From a bacterium (GTDB lineage: Bacteria > Bacteroidota > Ignavibacteria > Kapaibacteriales > UBA2268), in the NCBI GenBank assembly GCA_024711295.1, contig JANJTB010000038.1:1-61950 (forward strand): a stretch of DNA of 61,950 nucleotides, read 5' to 3'. Position 1 is the first letter of the stretch. Each line of letters opens with the position of its first letter. The position numbers and the translations under genes are program-made. The notes beneath the pieces are model-generated. The model ran no database searches, was not told the origin of the DNA, and saw only the letters and a list, made by a program, of their open reading frames with translations. This document shows, piece after piece, positions 1 to 10,400 of the stretch.

Positions 1-2
1 GG

Positions 3-250
3 CACTGGGGTGGTTCTTATAAAATTTCAAAATCACTTTTGGTAAATCAAATTGACCATTTCAGGCATTGGGAAAATTGGGGCTTTACTTTTAATGATTT
101 GGATAGCGGTTATAGAATATTTCTGAAACCGGAAGAATACTTCCTAATCCACAATTGCAGATAGATATTTCAAATCTGCCATCAGCAACATATTACCTGC
201 GATTATCCAATGGGAAAGAAATTAAGGTGGAAAAAGTAGTGAAGTGGTGA
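3..250 (+). pseudogene. Broken 3' end of a T9SS cargo gene
   Basis: The window opens inside a gene. Frame 3 is open from base 3 to a TAG at 162-164 and reads like ordinary protein (HWGGSYKISKSLL, then DLDSGYRIF). Frame 2, open from 116 to the TGA at 248-250, encodes a classic T9SS C-terminal tail: ISETGRIL, then IDISNLPSATYYLRLSNGK, then VEKVVKW. The two frames overlap at 116-164, so a single-base shift near there would join body and sorting domain. I see the two frames directly; that they were one gene is inferred. The alternative is that the frame-3 protein simply ends at 164 and the tail is a leftover. The upstream part lies outside the window. Confidence 0.5.
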
Positions 251-420
251 TGGTTTTCCAAAACTCTCAATTCCCCTCTTGAGGGGTGCCTGCCGTAGCA
301 GGCGGGGTGGATGGCTTTCTACACACCGGTAACAATATTTCATCTTCTCACTCCCTTAACTTGTCAGAACCGTGATTTTTACAATCATATTAATCAAATA
401 AATCATGCAAATCATAGTTC
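251..420 (+). repeat. Interspersed double-hairpin repeat, copy 1
   Basis: This copy starts one base after the preceding stop codon. It contains two adjacent perfect hairpins: CCCCTC/GAGGGG (273-278 and 281-286, TT loop) and GCCTGC/GCAGGC (288-293 and 298-303, loop CGTA). These are followed by GGGGTGGATGG, the conserved block TTAACTTGTCAGAACC and an AT-rich tail AATCATATTAATCAAATAAATC. Copy 2 matches it over about 130 bases and the inverted copy 3 also matches the AT-rich tail. There is no open frame inside. The family name is unknown to me. Confidence 0.85.
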
Positions 421-437
421 AGATTTTTTCTTTGGAC

Positions 438-575
438 GAGGTGGATGGATTTTCAACAACTCTCAATTCCCCTCTTGAGGGGTGCCTGCCTTAGCAGGCG
501 GGGTGGATGGTTTTCTACAACACCGGCAATAATATGTCATTTTCATACTATCTTAACTTGTCAGAACCTTGATTT
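438..575 (+). repeat. Interspersed double-hairpin repeat, copy 2
   Basis: This is a direct repeat of copy 1, about 195 bases downstream. It has the same CCCCTC/GAGGGG hairpin (470-475 and 478-483) and the GCCTGC/GCAGGC hairpin with loop CTTA instead of CGTA. It also has the same GGGGTGGATGG and TTAACTTGTCAGAACC blocks. The match fades after the CCTTGATTT block, so the AT-rich tail of copy 1 is missing. It sits just upstream of the toxin-antitoxin pair and may carry part of its promoter region. Confidence 0.85.
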
Positions 576-638
576 ATTGAAATAATTATTTTTATACACG
601 TTATTATGATTATTATTAAACATAAATTGGTATAAATT

Positions 639-866
639 ATGAATTATACAACAATTAAAATACCTACTCAAATTCACAGGAAATTGAAACAACTTTCCAT
701 TGATTCAAAAGTTTCTCAGCAGGAAGTTCTTGAAAAAAGTCTGCAAAAGTTTGAAACAGAATTATTCTGGGAAGCGTGTAATTTGGCTTACTCTAAGGCG
801 GCAAATGAAAAAAATGAAGATGATTTTTCCGGTACTTTAGGAGATGGATTAGATGATGAATATTGA
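639..866 (+). CDS. Ribbon-helix-helix antitoxin of a MazEF-like pair
   Basis: This 75-residue protein is the probable antitoxin and DNA-binding autorepressor of the downstream toxin. The N-terminus (TTIKIPTQIHRKLKQLS) looks like the beta-strand plus first helix of a ribbon-helix-helix protein. The second helix follows the turn at VSQQEVLEKSL. The acidic C-terminus (NEKNEDDFSGTLGDGLDDEY) fits a flexible toxin-wrapping tail. The gene overlaps the toxin start by 14 bases, the usual antitoxin-first order with translational coupling. The antitoxin call leans on this context and on the fold pattern; the sequence alone does not place it in a named subfamily. No inverted-repeat operator was obvious upstream apart from the AT-rich stretch 575-638. 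Confidence 0.75.
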   Translation: MNYTTIKIPTQIHRKLKQLSIDSKVSQQEVLEKSLQKFETELFWEACNLAYSKAANEKNEDDFSGTLGDGLDDEY

Positions 867-1200
867 GCGTGGTCAGATCTGGCTGATAAATTTTAACCCC
901 ACCCAAGGGCATGAGCAATCAGGAATCAGACCTGCTCTGATATTATCAACAAATCAATTTAATAACAGTTTGGCAGACAAGGTGATAGCAATCCCTCTAA
1001 CAAGTAAAAACAAAGGTATCCCACTTGATGTTTCATTATTACCGCCGGAAGGTGGTATAACTAAGGATAGCTACATAAAATGCGAAGATATCAGGTCGCT
1101 ATCGAAATCGAGATTAATCGAACTTTGGGGAAATATTTCAATTGAAAAATTAAATGAAGTTGAAAAGAAGATAAAGCTCTTACTTGGATTTATAAAATGA
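853..1200 (+). CDS. MazF/PemK-family endoribonuclease toxin
   Basis: This 115-residue protein is of normal MazF/PemK length. The family folds as an SH3-like barrel that cleaves mRNA at short motifs. Diagnostic blocks are the start RGQIWLINFNPTQGHEQSGIRPALILS (quoted as RGQIW, then GHEQSGIRPALIL), the central VIAIPLTS and the C-terminal IKCEDIRSLSKSRL. The conserved R of the SGIRPALIL block and the following T of LTSK correspond to the catalytic neighbourhood known in the family. Tandem ATG codons at 853 and 856 follow an AGGAG at 839-843, so either could be used. It overlaps the antitoxin by 14 bases. The pair stands alone between repeat copies and the convergent giant gene, as expected for an accessory module. 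Confidence 0.9.
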   Translation: MMNIERGQIWLINFNPTQGHEQSGIRPALILSTNQFNNSLADKVIAIPLTSKNKGIPLDVSLLPPEGGITKDSYIKCEDIRSLSKSRLIELWGNISIEKLNEVEKKIKLLLGFIK

Positions 1201-1326
1201 TTGAACCTTGTTTAATATTATTTTGCAATTATTTTAATAGTATAAGCAAGTATTTTTAATGAAGTTTAGCAATTCAATCTCTACAAGGTAATAAAAAAGT
1301 CATTTTTCAGATATTTTTATATGGGT

Positions 1327-1341
1327 GGGGTGGATGGATTT
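1327..1341 (+). repeat. Partial copy of the interspersed repeat
   Basis: GGGGTGGATGG followed by ATTT matches the junction downstream of the second hairpin in copies 1 and 2. Neither hairpin is present here, so this is a fragment or a chance match of about 15 bases. The rest of 1201-1493 contains no convincing gene. Confidence 0.4.
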
Positions 1342-1384
1342 CCAAAAAAAGCATATTGAATATCTGAGTTTTATCATCCAATCC

Positions 1385-1414
1385 ATCAACCCTACGGTAA
1401 GCCGTAGGATTGAT
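1385..1414. other. Intergenic hairpin between convergent genes
   Basis: CCTACGG (1391-1397) and CCGTAGG (1402-1408) form a perfect stem with a TAAG loop. It is extended by ATCAA/TTGAT across one mismatch, giving a stem of about 13 pairs. It lies between the toxin stop at 1200 and the giant gene stop at 1494 and could serve as a terminator from either side, but neither side has a clear T-run. It could also be another repeat element. Confidence 0.5.
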
Positions 1415-1493
1415 TTCAGAGATAGTGATTTAATCTCATGCGGTATTAGTTTGACTTCGATTTCAAGCTATAATACAATTCACTATAAAAATA

Positions 1494-4400
1494 TTAATAT
1501 TCTTTAATATTTATGAAAAGCTCCGGAGGATTAATCCTTTTGCCATGTAGCCATATTTCGTCGGGAGTACCACCCCACTTGTTTGCAAAAATATCTCGGT
1601 TTCTCTCCAGGCGTCTGCGATAGGCATCATTTCCATCATCTGCAAAGCTTCTGGACCTGTAATGATGCACGAATACATATTTCAGCACAAGCGCTTTGAA
1701 TCCCGCTACCTGTGCTCTCATACAGTAATCATCATCTTCGTAATTCCCTGGGCTGAATATCTCGTCGAGACCACCAATTCTATCAATAACATCACGCTTG
1801 ATCAATGTGCAGAAAAATGCCAATCGTGGGAATTCAAAAAATTGTCCTGAGTATTGTGAATCTAAATCTGAAGCGAATTTGAGCAATTCATCAAGATTTG
1901 TGTAGTTGCAATCTTTCAGCAGCTGAACACCGCTGATGTTATTCGACATCGGACCAACCATGCCAATCTCATGACTCATTTCGATTGCCTCAATCATTTT
2001 GCCTAACCATCCGGGAGTAACAACTGTGTCATTATTACCAATGAGTATATACTTGCCTTCTGCTGCTCTAAGTCCCTGATTTACACCCTTTGGGAATCCC
2101 AAATTTTCGGGATTGGTGATAACTTTAACATTTTTTCTTTGATTCTGCAAATCTTTGAAATAGTTTGGTATATTATCACGACTGCCGTTATCAACGAGTA
2201 TCAGCTCGAAGTTTTCGGGAGTAAATGCATAAATTGAATCTATACATTCTTTGGTATATTCATATTGATCTTTTGCCAAAATAATGATTGAAGTCAGCGG
2301 AGTATTATTTTGCGATTTGGGGCTGCTAATATGGTAAACCGGATCAGACGGTCTGAACCAATCAATACCCCATAGTTCCATAGGGTGGGGGACATTATTC
2401 TGACCATAATATTTCTTGAGCTTTTCGAACAATGCATCAGTGCTTTGCTGAACCAAATTATCCGTATGCGATTTAGCTTCAGTTCTGAAACTTGCCTGCC
2501 CCACATGATAAACAAATGAATCTAAAGCAACACCGAGTTTGCCTCCATTAGTCCGAATTCTCCAGCTCAATTCCAAATCATCATTTCCCAAGAACAAATC
2601 TTCGTCCAGTCCGCCATACTTTTCAATAAATTCACGTCTAACAGCTAGACAGAAACCAATAAGCAGTTTAGTCTCGACAATCTGCCCTTTGAAATTCTTA
2701 TTAAAATAGTCGGCAACATCAGGTAAATTCCAACCGCTAAGATCGTCTTTGGGATAAAGTTCCATCCTCTGATGCCCCGCTACTCTGTTCGAAACCGGTC
2801 CCACAGCTGTTAATTCATTATCTCTGAAATGTGAAGTGAGATTGTTTAGCCAGTGATAATTGACAATTGTATCAGGGTTAAGCATGATTACAATAGGATT
2901 TTTACTGAGTCTGATACCCACATTTGTACCTGCAGAAAAGCCGATATTTGCAGAATTTCGAATTAATTTGAAAGCGTTATTACCTTCAATAATTTCATTC
3001 GTCAACCGGATGGTATTATCCCGTGAGTTATTGTCAACAATTATTACCTCGTCACCACTACGCAAGCTTTGCTTTACAGAATTAAGACAATTTTCGATTG
3101 TAGCGGCTGAATTATAAGTAAGAATAATAATGGAAGCAGGGTAATAAATGTCTTTGTTTAATTCCTTGTTAATGTTTTTATAAGCTTTAATTTGGTTGTT
3201 ATTTACAAATACTTTTTTATCTTCATTAATAATAAAATCAGGTACAATTTTATTCATCCATTTATTGTGTAGTCTTATGACACTATTTTTTACTCCTGAA
3301 AGTCGTTCCGGACCGCTTTGAGATTCCAAATGATATACAACTGACTTAGGTTGATAAACTAATTTATACCCCTTTTCTCTTAACTTAAAGCAGAAATCAA
3401 CATCCTCATAAGCGTTCCAATATTCTTCATCAAGTCCACCTACTTCAAAATATCTTGACTTACGAATAAGTAAGCATGCACCTGTAAGTGCTTGATACTC
3501 CATCAATATATTTACTTCTGGGGCTGATTTGGAATATCCATAGTATAAATGTCTAGCAACTAAGTGATCACCAAAAGGAATGTCCTTTACAATTGCAACA
3601 CCGGCATGTTGAATTTTTTCGTTTTGAAATAGGAGTTTCGAGCCAACAGCTGCAACACTTTTATCATTATCAATAATATCTGATAAAGGATTTAACCAGT
3701 TATCAGTTACGACTGTATCATTGTTAAGCAATAGAATATATTCATATTTAGCTAATCTGACACCAATATTATTGGCTTTGGCATATCCCAGATTGTGAGT
3801 ATTCCGAATATAGATAATGTTGTTATATTGTTTTGAAAAATTACTGATAATTTGTGCTGTATCATCAGTAGAGCCATTATCAATGATTATTAATTCAAAA
3901 TTTTTAGTGTCGGTATATTTATAAATTGATTCGATACAATTTTTAGTCAATTCCGACTTATTAAATACGGGAATGATGATAGAGACAGGTTCATTCAAAG
4001 TGTAAGTACTCAAATTATTATGATAATGCTCCACTTCTAATAGGTTTTTGTGTTTTATTAGGTTAGCAAAAACATCGTACCATTTTACAAAGTGTTTTTG
4101 AATGGTATAAGAACTAAAAACAGCATTTTTGGCATTACTAGCTATCTGCATCCTTATATTAGAATTATCAATAAGGTAGCAAACGGCTTCGAACCACTCA
4201 TCATAATTATTATTGACAAGAATTCCTGTCTTATAATTTTCTATATTCTGATAGGGTGCAATATTTGAGAAAACTCCTGCTGTACCACATGCGGAGTACT
4301 CCAGCCATTTAATATTCGATTTTGAACAATTAAATGTGTTATCTTCTAATGGAACCAGGGCAATATCAAAGTTTTGGTTAGCCATATCTTTAGCATATTC

Positions 4401-7400
4401 AAAGTAGTTATGGTTGTATGCTTTGTATTCAAAAATGTTGTTATACGAGAGCAATTCACTAATTGCGTTACCCCATAAAAATATTTGCACTTTATCATTA
4501 TATTTAACAGCTATGTTAATTATAACATTTTTAATCATTTCCAAATCCGCGTAATGCGTTGGTGTACCGGCAAATATAATCTTAATGTAAGGTGAATTAG
4601 TTTTGTTTTTCGTGTTATTTTCCCAAATTAATTCATCTAAATAATTAGGAAGCACTTCAATTTTATTATTGAAATTTGAATATAATTCTTTCAAAACTTC
4701 GGTAGAAACTGTTACAAAATCAGCTTCCTTAATAAATTCCTCAATTCCATTGCTCATAGATGAAATTAATTTATATTGTGGATGTGATTCCTCAATGTTT
4801 GTAAGAGCGTCATCTGCTTCATAAATAATTTTTAGATCTGGATTATTTGAAAGATATTTTAATTTTGATGGCTTAATGTAATTAGCCATTTCTCTTTGTA
4901 CAATAATCAAATCAACAATAGAAATTTTTTCTTCAATAAGACTTAGTGTTTTATTCCTCTTCTCAACAATATCAACTACTTCAACTAAGCCCTGGGATAT
5001 CATAATTTTCAATGGACCTTCGATTCTAAGAGAAAAACAAGCATTTTGCTTTTCACTTAAAGTGAGAATACCTATTTTGATAGGATTTTTATGTCCATCA
5101 TCATTTGATATGATCATTTTATGACCTTTTGCGCTATCAAATTTGTTATGATAATGTTCATTATAAATTTTTGACCAGTTTAATGCATCTTCACTGATTG
5201 AGACTATTTTGGTGTTAAATTTCGTTAACCTCTTTATAATGTTAGGGTTATTATCAATTTGCATTATCCAGTATTTTAACTCATCAAAATTATTATTCTC
5301 AAAAATAATAGAATTCTCAAAATGTCTGAGTACTTTGTCGCCACCACTGGTTTTTGAAGCTAGTACAGGAACTTTGGCAGAAAGAGCTTCCCTGATTACA
5401 ATTCCATAAGTTTCAGATTCTGATGGGTGAATCAACAGATTAATTTTTCCTAAAATAAATGGCAAATCTTCAGGTTTGTAAGCGCCATTATATTTTATAT
5501 TTGGGTATTTATTAATCATTAGCATGAGTTGATTAATATCCTTGTCTGACCCACTTCCATAAATCTCAAGATTGGACTTTGAGTTTGCACTGACAAATGT
5601 ATCAATAAGCTTAAAAATATTTTTCTGCGCATTAATGGTTCCCAGGTATCCGTAAACAATATTTTCTTCATTAAGTTTTGAATGTTCTTTGTTGACATGC
5701 TTTATACCCAATGGCACCTCTAAAATTCTGTCTAAAAATCCATGATTAATGAATACTGTACCTACAGAATCAGTTGGTGAAGTCACAAGTTTAGCTTTAT
5801 TAAATGCCTTATAAACAAAATTAAACCGAGCTTCAAAAAAATCAACGTAATTTTTATGAACTTTTTCTGACAATTTGATAGAATCTCTGCTTATTATACA
5901 TTCTGCACATTTTCTTGCTGTTGTAGGACCTGAGCAAACAGAATCAGTAACATGATTCTTCAAGTATATTGTATTGCAAATTGTATAAAAATCGTGTAAA
6001 GTAATAAAAACATTTTTACAGTATTTTTCTGCATAATGGAAAAAGCTCAAAGGTAAATTTACTATGTGTTGAAAATGTATTATGTCAAATTTATTTACAA
6101 GAAGAAACTTTTCAAATAATTGTTCAGCTTCAATATTGTAAATACTATCCTCAAGTACCTTAAAGTCATAATTGCTTCTTAATTGAAATGTATTTAGTCC
6201 GTCGAAATAGGATTGAGTAAGCATATATTTATCAATACTTTTATCATTTAACGGATAGAATATTGACACATCGTTACCTAATTTGGATAATTCTTTAGAA
6301 AATTGATATGTATAAACTTCAACCCCGCCATAATGTAAAGGTAAAAAATTATGAGCAACAATTAATATTTTCTTTGATGAAATAGGTTTGTTTGAGTTGG
6401 TGATAATTTTTTCAAAATGTACAATTTTATCTAGATTTTGTGATATTTTTCTTTCATTAATTTTCCTGATAACCAATGCAAAGCCACTACTCTCTAAATC
6501 ATAGTTATCCTGTACTTCAATTATATCCCATTGAACCCCTAAATTATTTATTATCCATTTGCATATCTCAACAACATCTTCAGTTATCCATGAATGTTTT
6601 AGTTTATTGCCAAAATCACTCTCTGATAAAACATTCCAATGACTGCTAATAACGTTCTGCAAAGTAGTTCTTAGATGGGTTTTAGAAGGCACTCTATCTT
6701 TATGTGAAACAATAATTATAATTACCCCGCCAACTTTGCATATTCTGTCCCATTCTAACAGATTATGTATGGGATTTGGAAGATGTTCTAAAATAAAAGA
6801 ACTTAGGATAAAATCCTGACAGCTATCAGGCAAAAATCTTTCTTTTCCCACAGTAATAGTATCATAATAAGGTTCTTTATTATTAAATTTAAATTCATTT
6901 TTATTAGAAAAATGGGGTAGGAAAGTAGTAGTGTCATCATTTACTGGATCAGCATCAGATGAAAAATCGTCTGATATTTCTATCTCAATGCCCCTTGATC
7001 CGATTAGATATTTTTGTAAAAGTTTACTATATAAGGGTTTGTTGTATGACTTATTTCTTTTGTTGATGTTATTATTAAATTCATTTCTGATACTGCCACT
7101 TAAGTATATTTTATCAATTTCAAACAATAGTAAACTTTTGTCTGAATAAATACCATTATCTTCTGTGCACTGTTCATTAATTATTAATAATGGTTTAATA
7201 AAATTAAAAGGTGATACTTGAAGATTAATTGGTCTCCAATCACCTGTTCGAATATCATTGTTTTCATAACGATTTGTAAATGAAGTTGTCAATAAGTATT
7301 TAGAACCGGACTTTTTTACATTCTCAATTGCTAAAAAAATATCTTCATAAGAAAAATGAACCAAACAATCACGAATAATTACTAAATCAACTTTTGGGAG

Positions 7401-10400
7401 CTTATCAGTTTTCAGGTTATAATTTTTGAATGTCTTGTTTGGGGCAGCATAAATCATTTTATTTCTTTCAATAATCTCATCAACTATATCTGCACCAATA
7501 TAGTTAACAGAGTTTAGATCAACTTCTTTCATCCAGTTAAAATCACCGCACGGAATATCTAAAATTGATTGTACTTTTAGATTTCGTATTAGTTTTGGTA
7601 GAACTTTTCTGATTACTTGAGTTTGCTCTAAAGTTGAGCCTGGACCGGAAACCGACTCTTCACTTCCCCATGCATTATTTTTGAAAATATTTTCAAAAAT
7701 GGGTTTTTCAGTACCATTATTTTTAATAACTTTATTCTGCTTGCCGGACTTGATGCCTACTTCGTATCTGGAAGCTTCATTCAGGCAATACATTCCAAAA
7801 TCGTATTCACAATGTTTTGCTCCCAGCATCCATGGCGGATAATGTTCAAGTGCTTTGTACCCCAAATTCTTAAGTATATTGGCTTTGTTCAAGTCCGATT
7901 CATTGCTTATGCCTTGTATCCTGAATAACTCAAAGATAAATTTTTTTTGTCTATACTTAGTGAAAGTAAAAGAAATCTCTTCATTTAGTCTCTCACTCTG
8001 AAACGAGAGACTGTCAGGATTTAAATAATACAATCCCAATACTTGGTTGATATGATAGGCTTTTAATTTCAGGGCAAATCTTACATTAAAATCGTAATCT
8101 CCGATTATTCTGTAACTATCATCGAAATATCCGATCTGATCGTGGACTTCCTTTCTCCACATGGGATTTATCCCAAACTGGTAATGCAGCAAACAATCAG
8201 GGGCAAAATAATCTGGATATTTATATACTTTCGCTTTGTTATTTTGTTCGAAAGTCTCATTAGGAATTTCAGTCATATAGCAATCGCTGTAAACTAATGA
8301 GATTTCCGGCATATTATCCAAATGATTTGCCATTACTTCCAATGCATCTTTACTATGCCTGTCGTCTGTGTTGGCATTTGTGATATACTTGCCTTTGGCT
8401 AAGCGAATGCCTCTGTTCCAGGCGGCATAAAGTGTTTCTCTTTCCTGTGTTCTATGATAAATAATATTGGGATATTTTGCCTGATACTTTTCGACTATAT
8501 ATTTTTCATTTTCGGGAGAATTGCTGTCAATGACTATAATTTCGAGCATTCCTTTTTTGTATAAGGTTTGCTCAACTAAATCCTTAAGGCATCCATCTAT
8601 AAACTGCTCGGATTTGTATGTTGATACAATTGCTGAAACTATAATATCAGATTGATTAGTTGATGACTTTACATTCAGAATGTTGTAATATAAATTAAGA
8701 TATTTGTTTGCTTGCTGTTGCAAATCAAATTTTTTCTCAGCCGTTGCTCTTGAGTTATGCCTCATTTTCTCCCTGTCCTGATCTAAGCACCACAATATAC
8801 CGATTGCTAAATCATCAGAATTCCTATTTTCGGCTACATAGCCATTAAATTTGTGCTCTACCAAATCGGGTACTCCACCAATGTCGAAGCCGACAACAGG
8901 GGTTCCGCAAGCTAAAGATTCTATTACCACCAATGGAGAGTTATCTTCGAGCGAGGGTATTACAAATACATCTGCTACCGAATAAATATCTGCCAGCAGT
9001 CTAGGGTCATTGATGTTGCCTAAGGTAAATATCTGATTTTTTAAATTCACATTAATTTTCAGATCAATATTACCGAATGCAAGGTATTTAAATCTTAATT
9101 TATTATGTGCGGTTTCTTCAAACCTTTTTAATGCTTTGAGTAAATAATCAAATCCCTTTCTTTTGTTGGAATAAGCAGCACCGAACAAAATTACTTTCTC
9201 ATTACTCTGTTTATTGATTTTATTGATTAAAGCTTCATTTTGTCTGGGGCTAAAAGTATTGATATCGTATGCATAGTGAATTAATGTACCGGGGAATCTT
9301 CCAAACAAACTGCTTTTTCCTGCTTCATCCAGTAACCATTTACTCGGAGCTACAACATTAATATCTGTTTGTTCATAAAAAACTTCTTTAATTTTGAATA
9401 CTTCGAATGATAAATCGTTCAAATTTTCAGAGCCAAGTTGAGGGCACTGCCCACAATTAATATTGTGTTTATTACAGTAATTTGAGTAATGACAACCACC
9501 GGTAAATGGGTTCATATCATGTAATGTCCAAACAACTTTTTTTCCTTTGAATAAATTACCTGCTTTGCTAAAGTCTATCATTCCTACAACCCAGTGCAGA
9601 TTAATTATGTCTGCATTCAGTATTTCTCTTATTTGTGATAAATCAAGACGCGCATCAGTTGTGGTAAATATTTCGTAGTCTTTTGTCTTGTTGGGATAAT
9701 GTTTCAGAGATGCTTCGATATTATTCCAAACACTGCCGAAAATATCAGAATTTGATTTTCCTGATTTAAGTTTCTTAATACTGTAATAATTGTCGGGTAT
9801 AGCAAAAATTCCATCTTCATCTCTTGTTTTGTTGAGCACAACAAGTATCGAGTCAACACCGATTTCTCTCAGCCCCTTGTTCAGCATATATGCAGCTGTA
9901 CCTGCTCCACCATTATCCTGAGTGCATACATGAACTACTTTCATTTTATGAGATTTTCGAGTTTTGTTATCTACATCATAATAGCTCAAAAAATTGTTCA
10001 TTAATTCTTCAGAATAAAGCATATTATCAGGATGTCTGTTAGCTTGGGTATCTGCTATTTTGGTTTCAAACTTCTCGGTAACACCGCAATGAACTCCTGT
10101 GCCATCCATACCTATATTTTTTATGTGGGATTTGGTTGGATAAATATATACGCCTTTGTGCAGGTAAACTGTCAATAACCATGGCAAAGTCCATACATCT
10201 TTCAGTTTGCCGCTCAGCATATTTTGGAGCATTACCTGAACATCGGTGCCGCCCTGATTAATATCTATACCATTTGCTTCAAGCAATTGCTTCAGCAAAC
10301 CCAAATCTTCGATACGCTTCTGCCAACGATCTTTCCAGGTAGCCCAACCCCAACTTCCTATTCTGGGTACGAAGTAAATGTCATAATGGTAATTTTTTAA

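Noticed and set aside
251-575. The direct repeats as a CRISPR array
   Set aside because: There are only two long copies, about 130 bases of match each, with internal hairpins and no regular spacers or cas genes.
1325-1507. A 60-codon plus-strand frame running into the giant gene
   Set aside because: It overlaps a repeat fragment and a hairpin, has no ribosome site and its translation does not look protein-like; it overlaps the end of a certain gene on the other strand.
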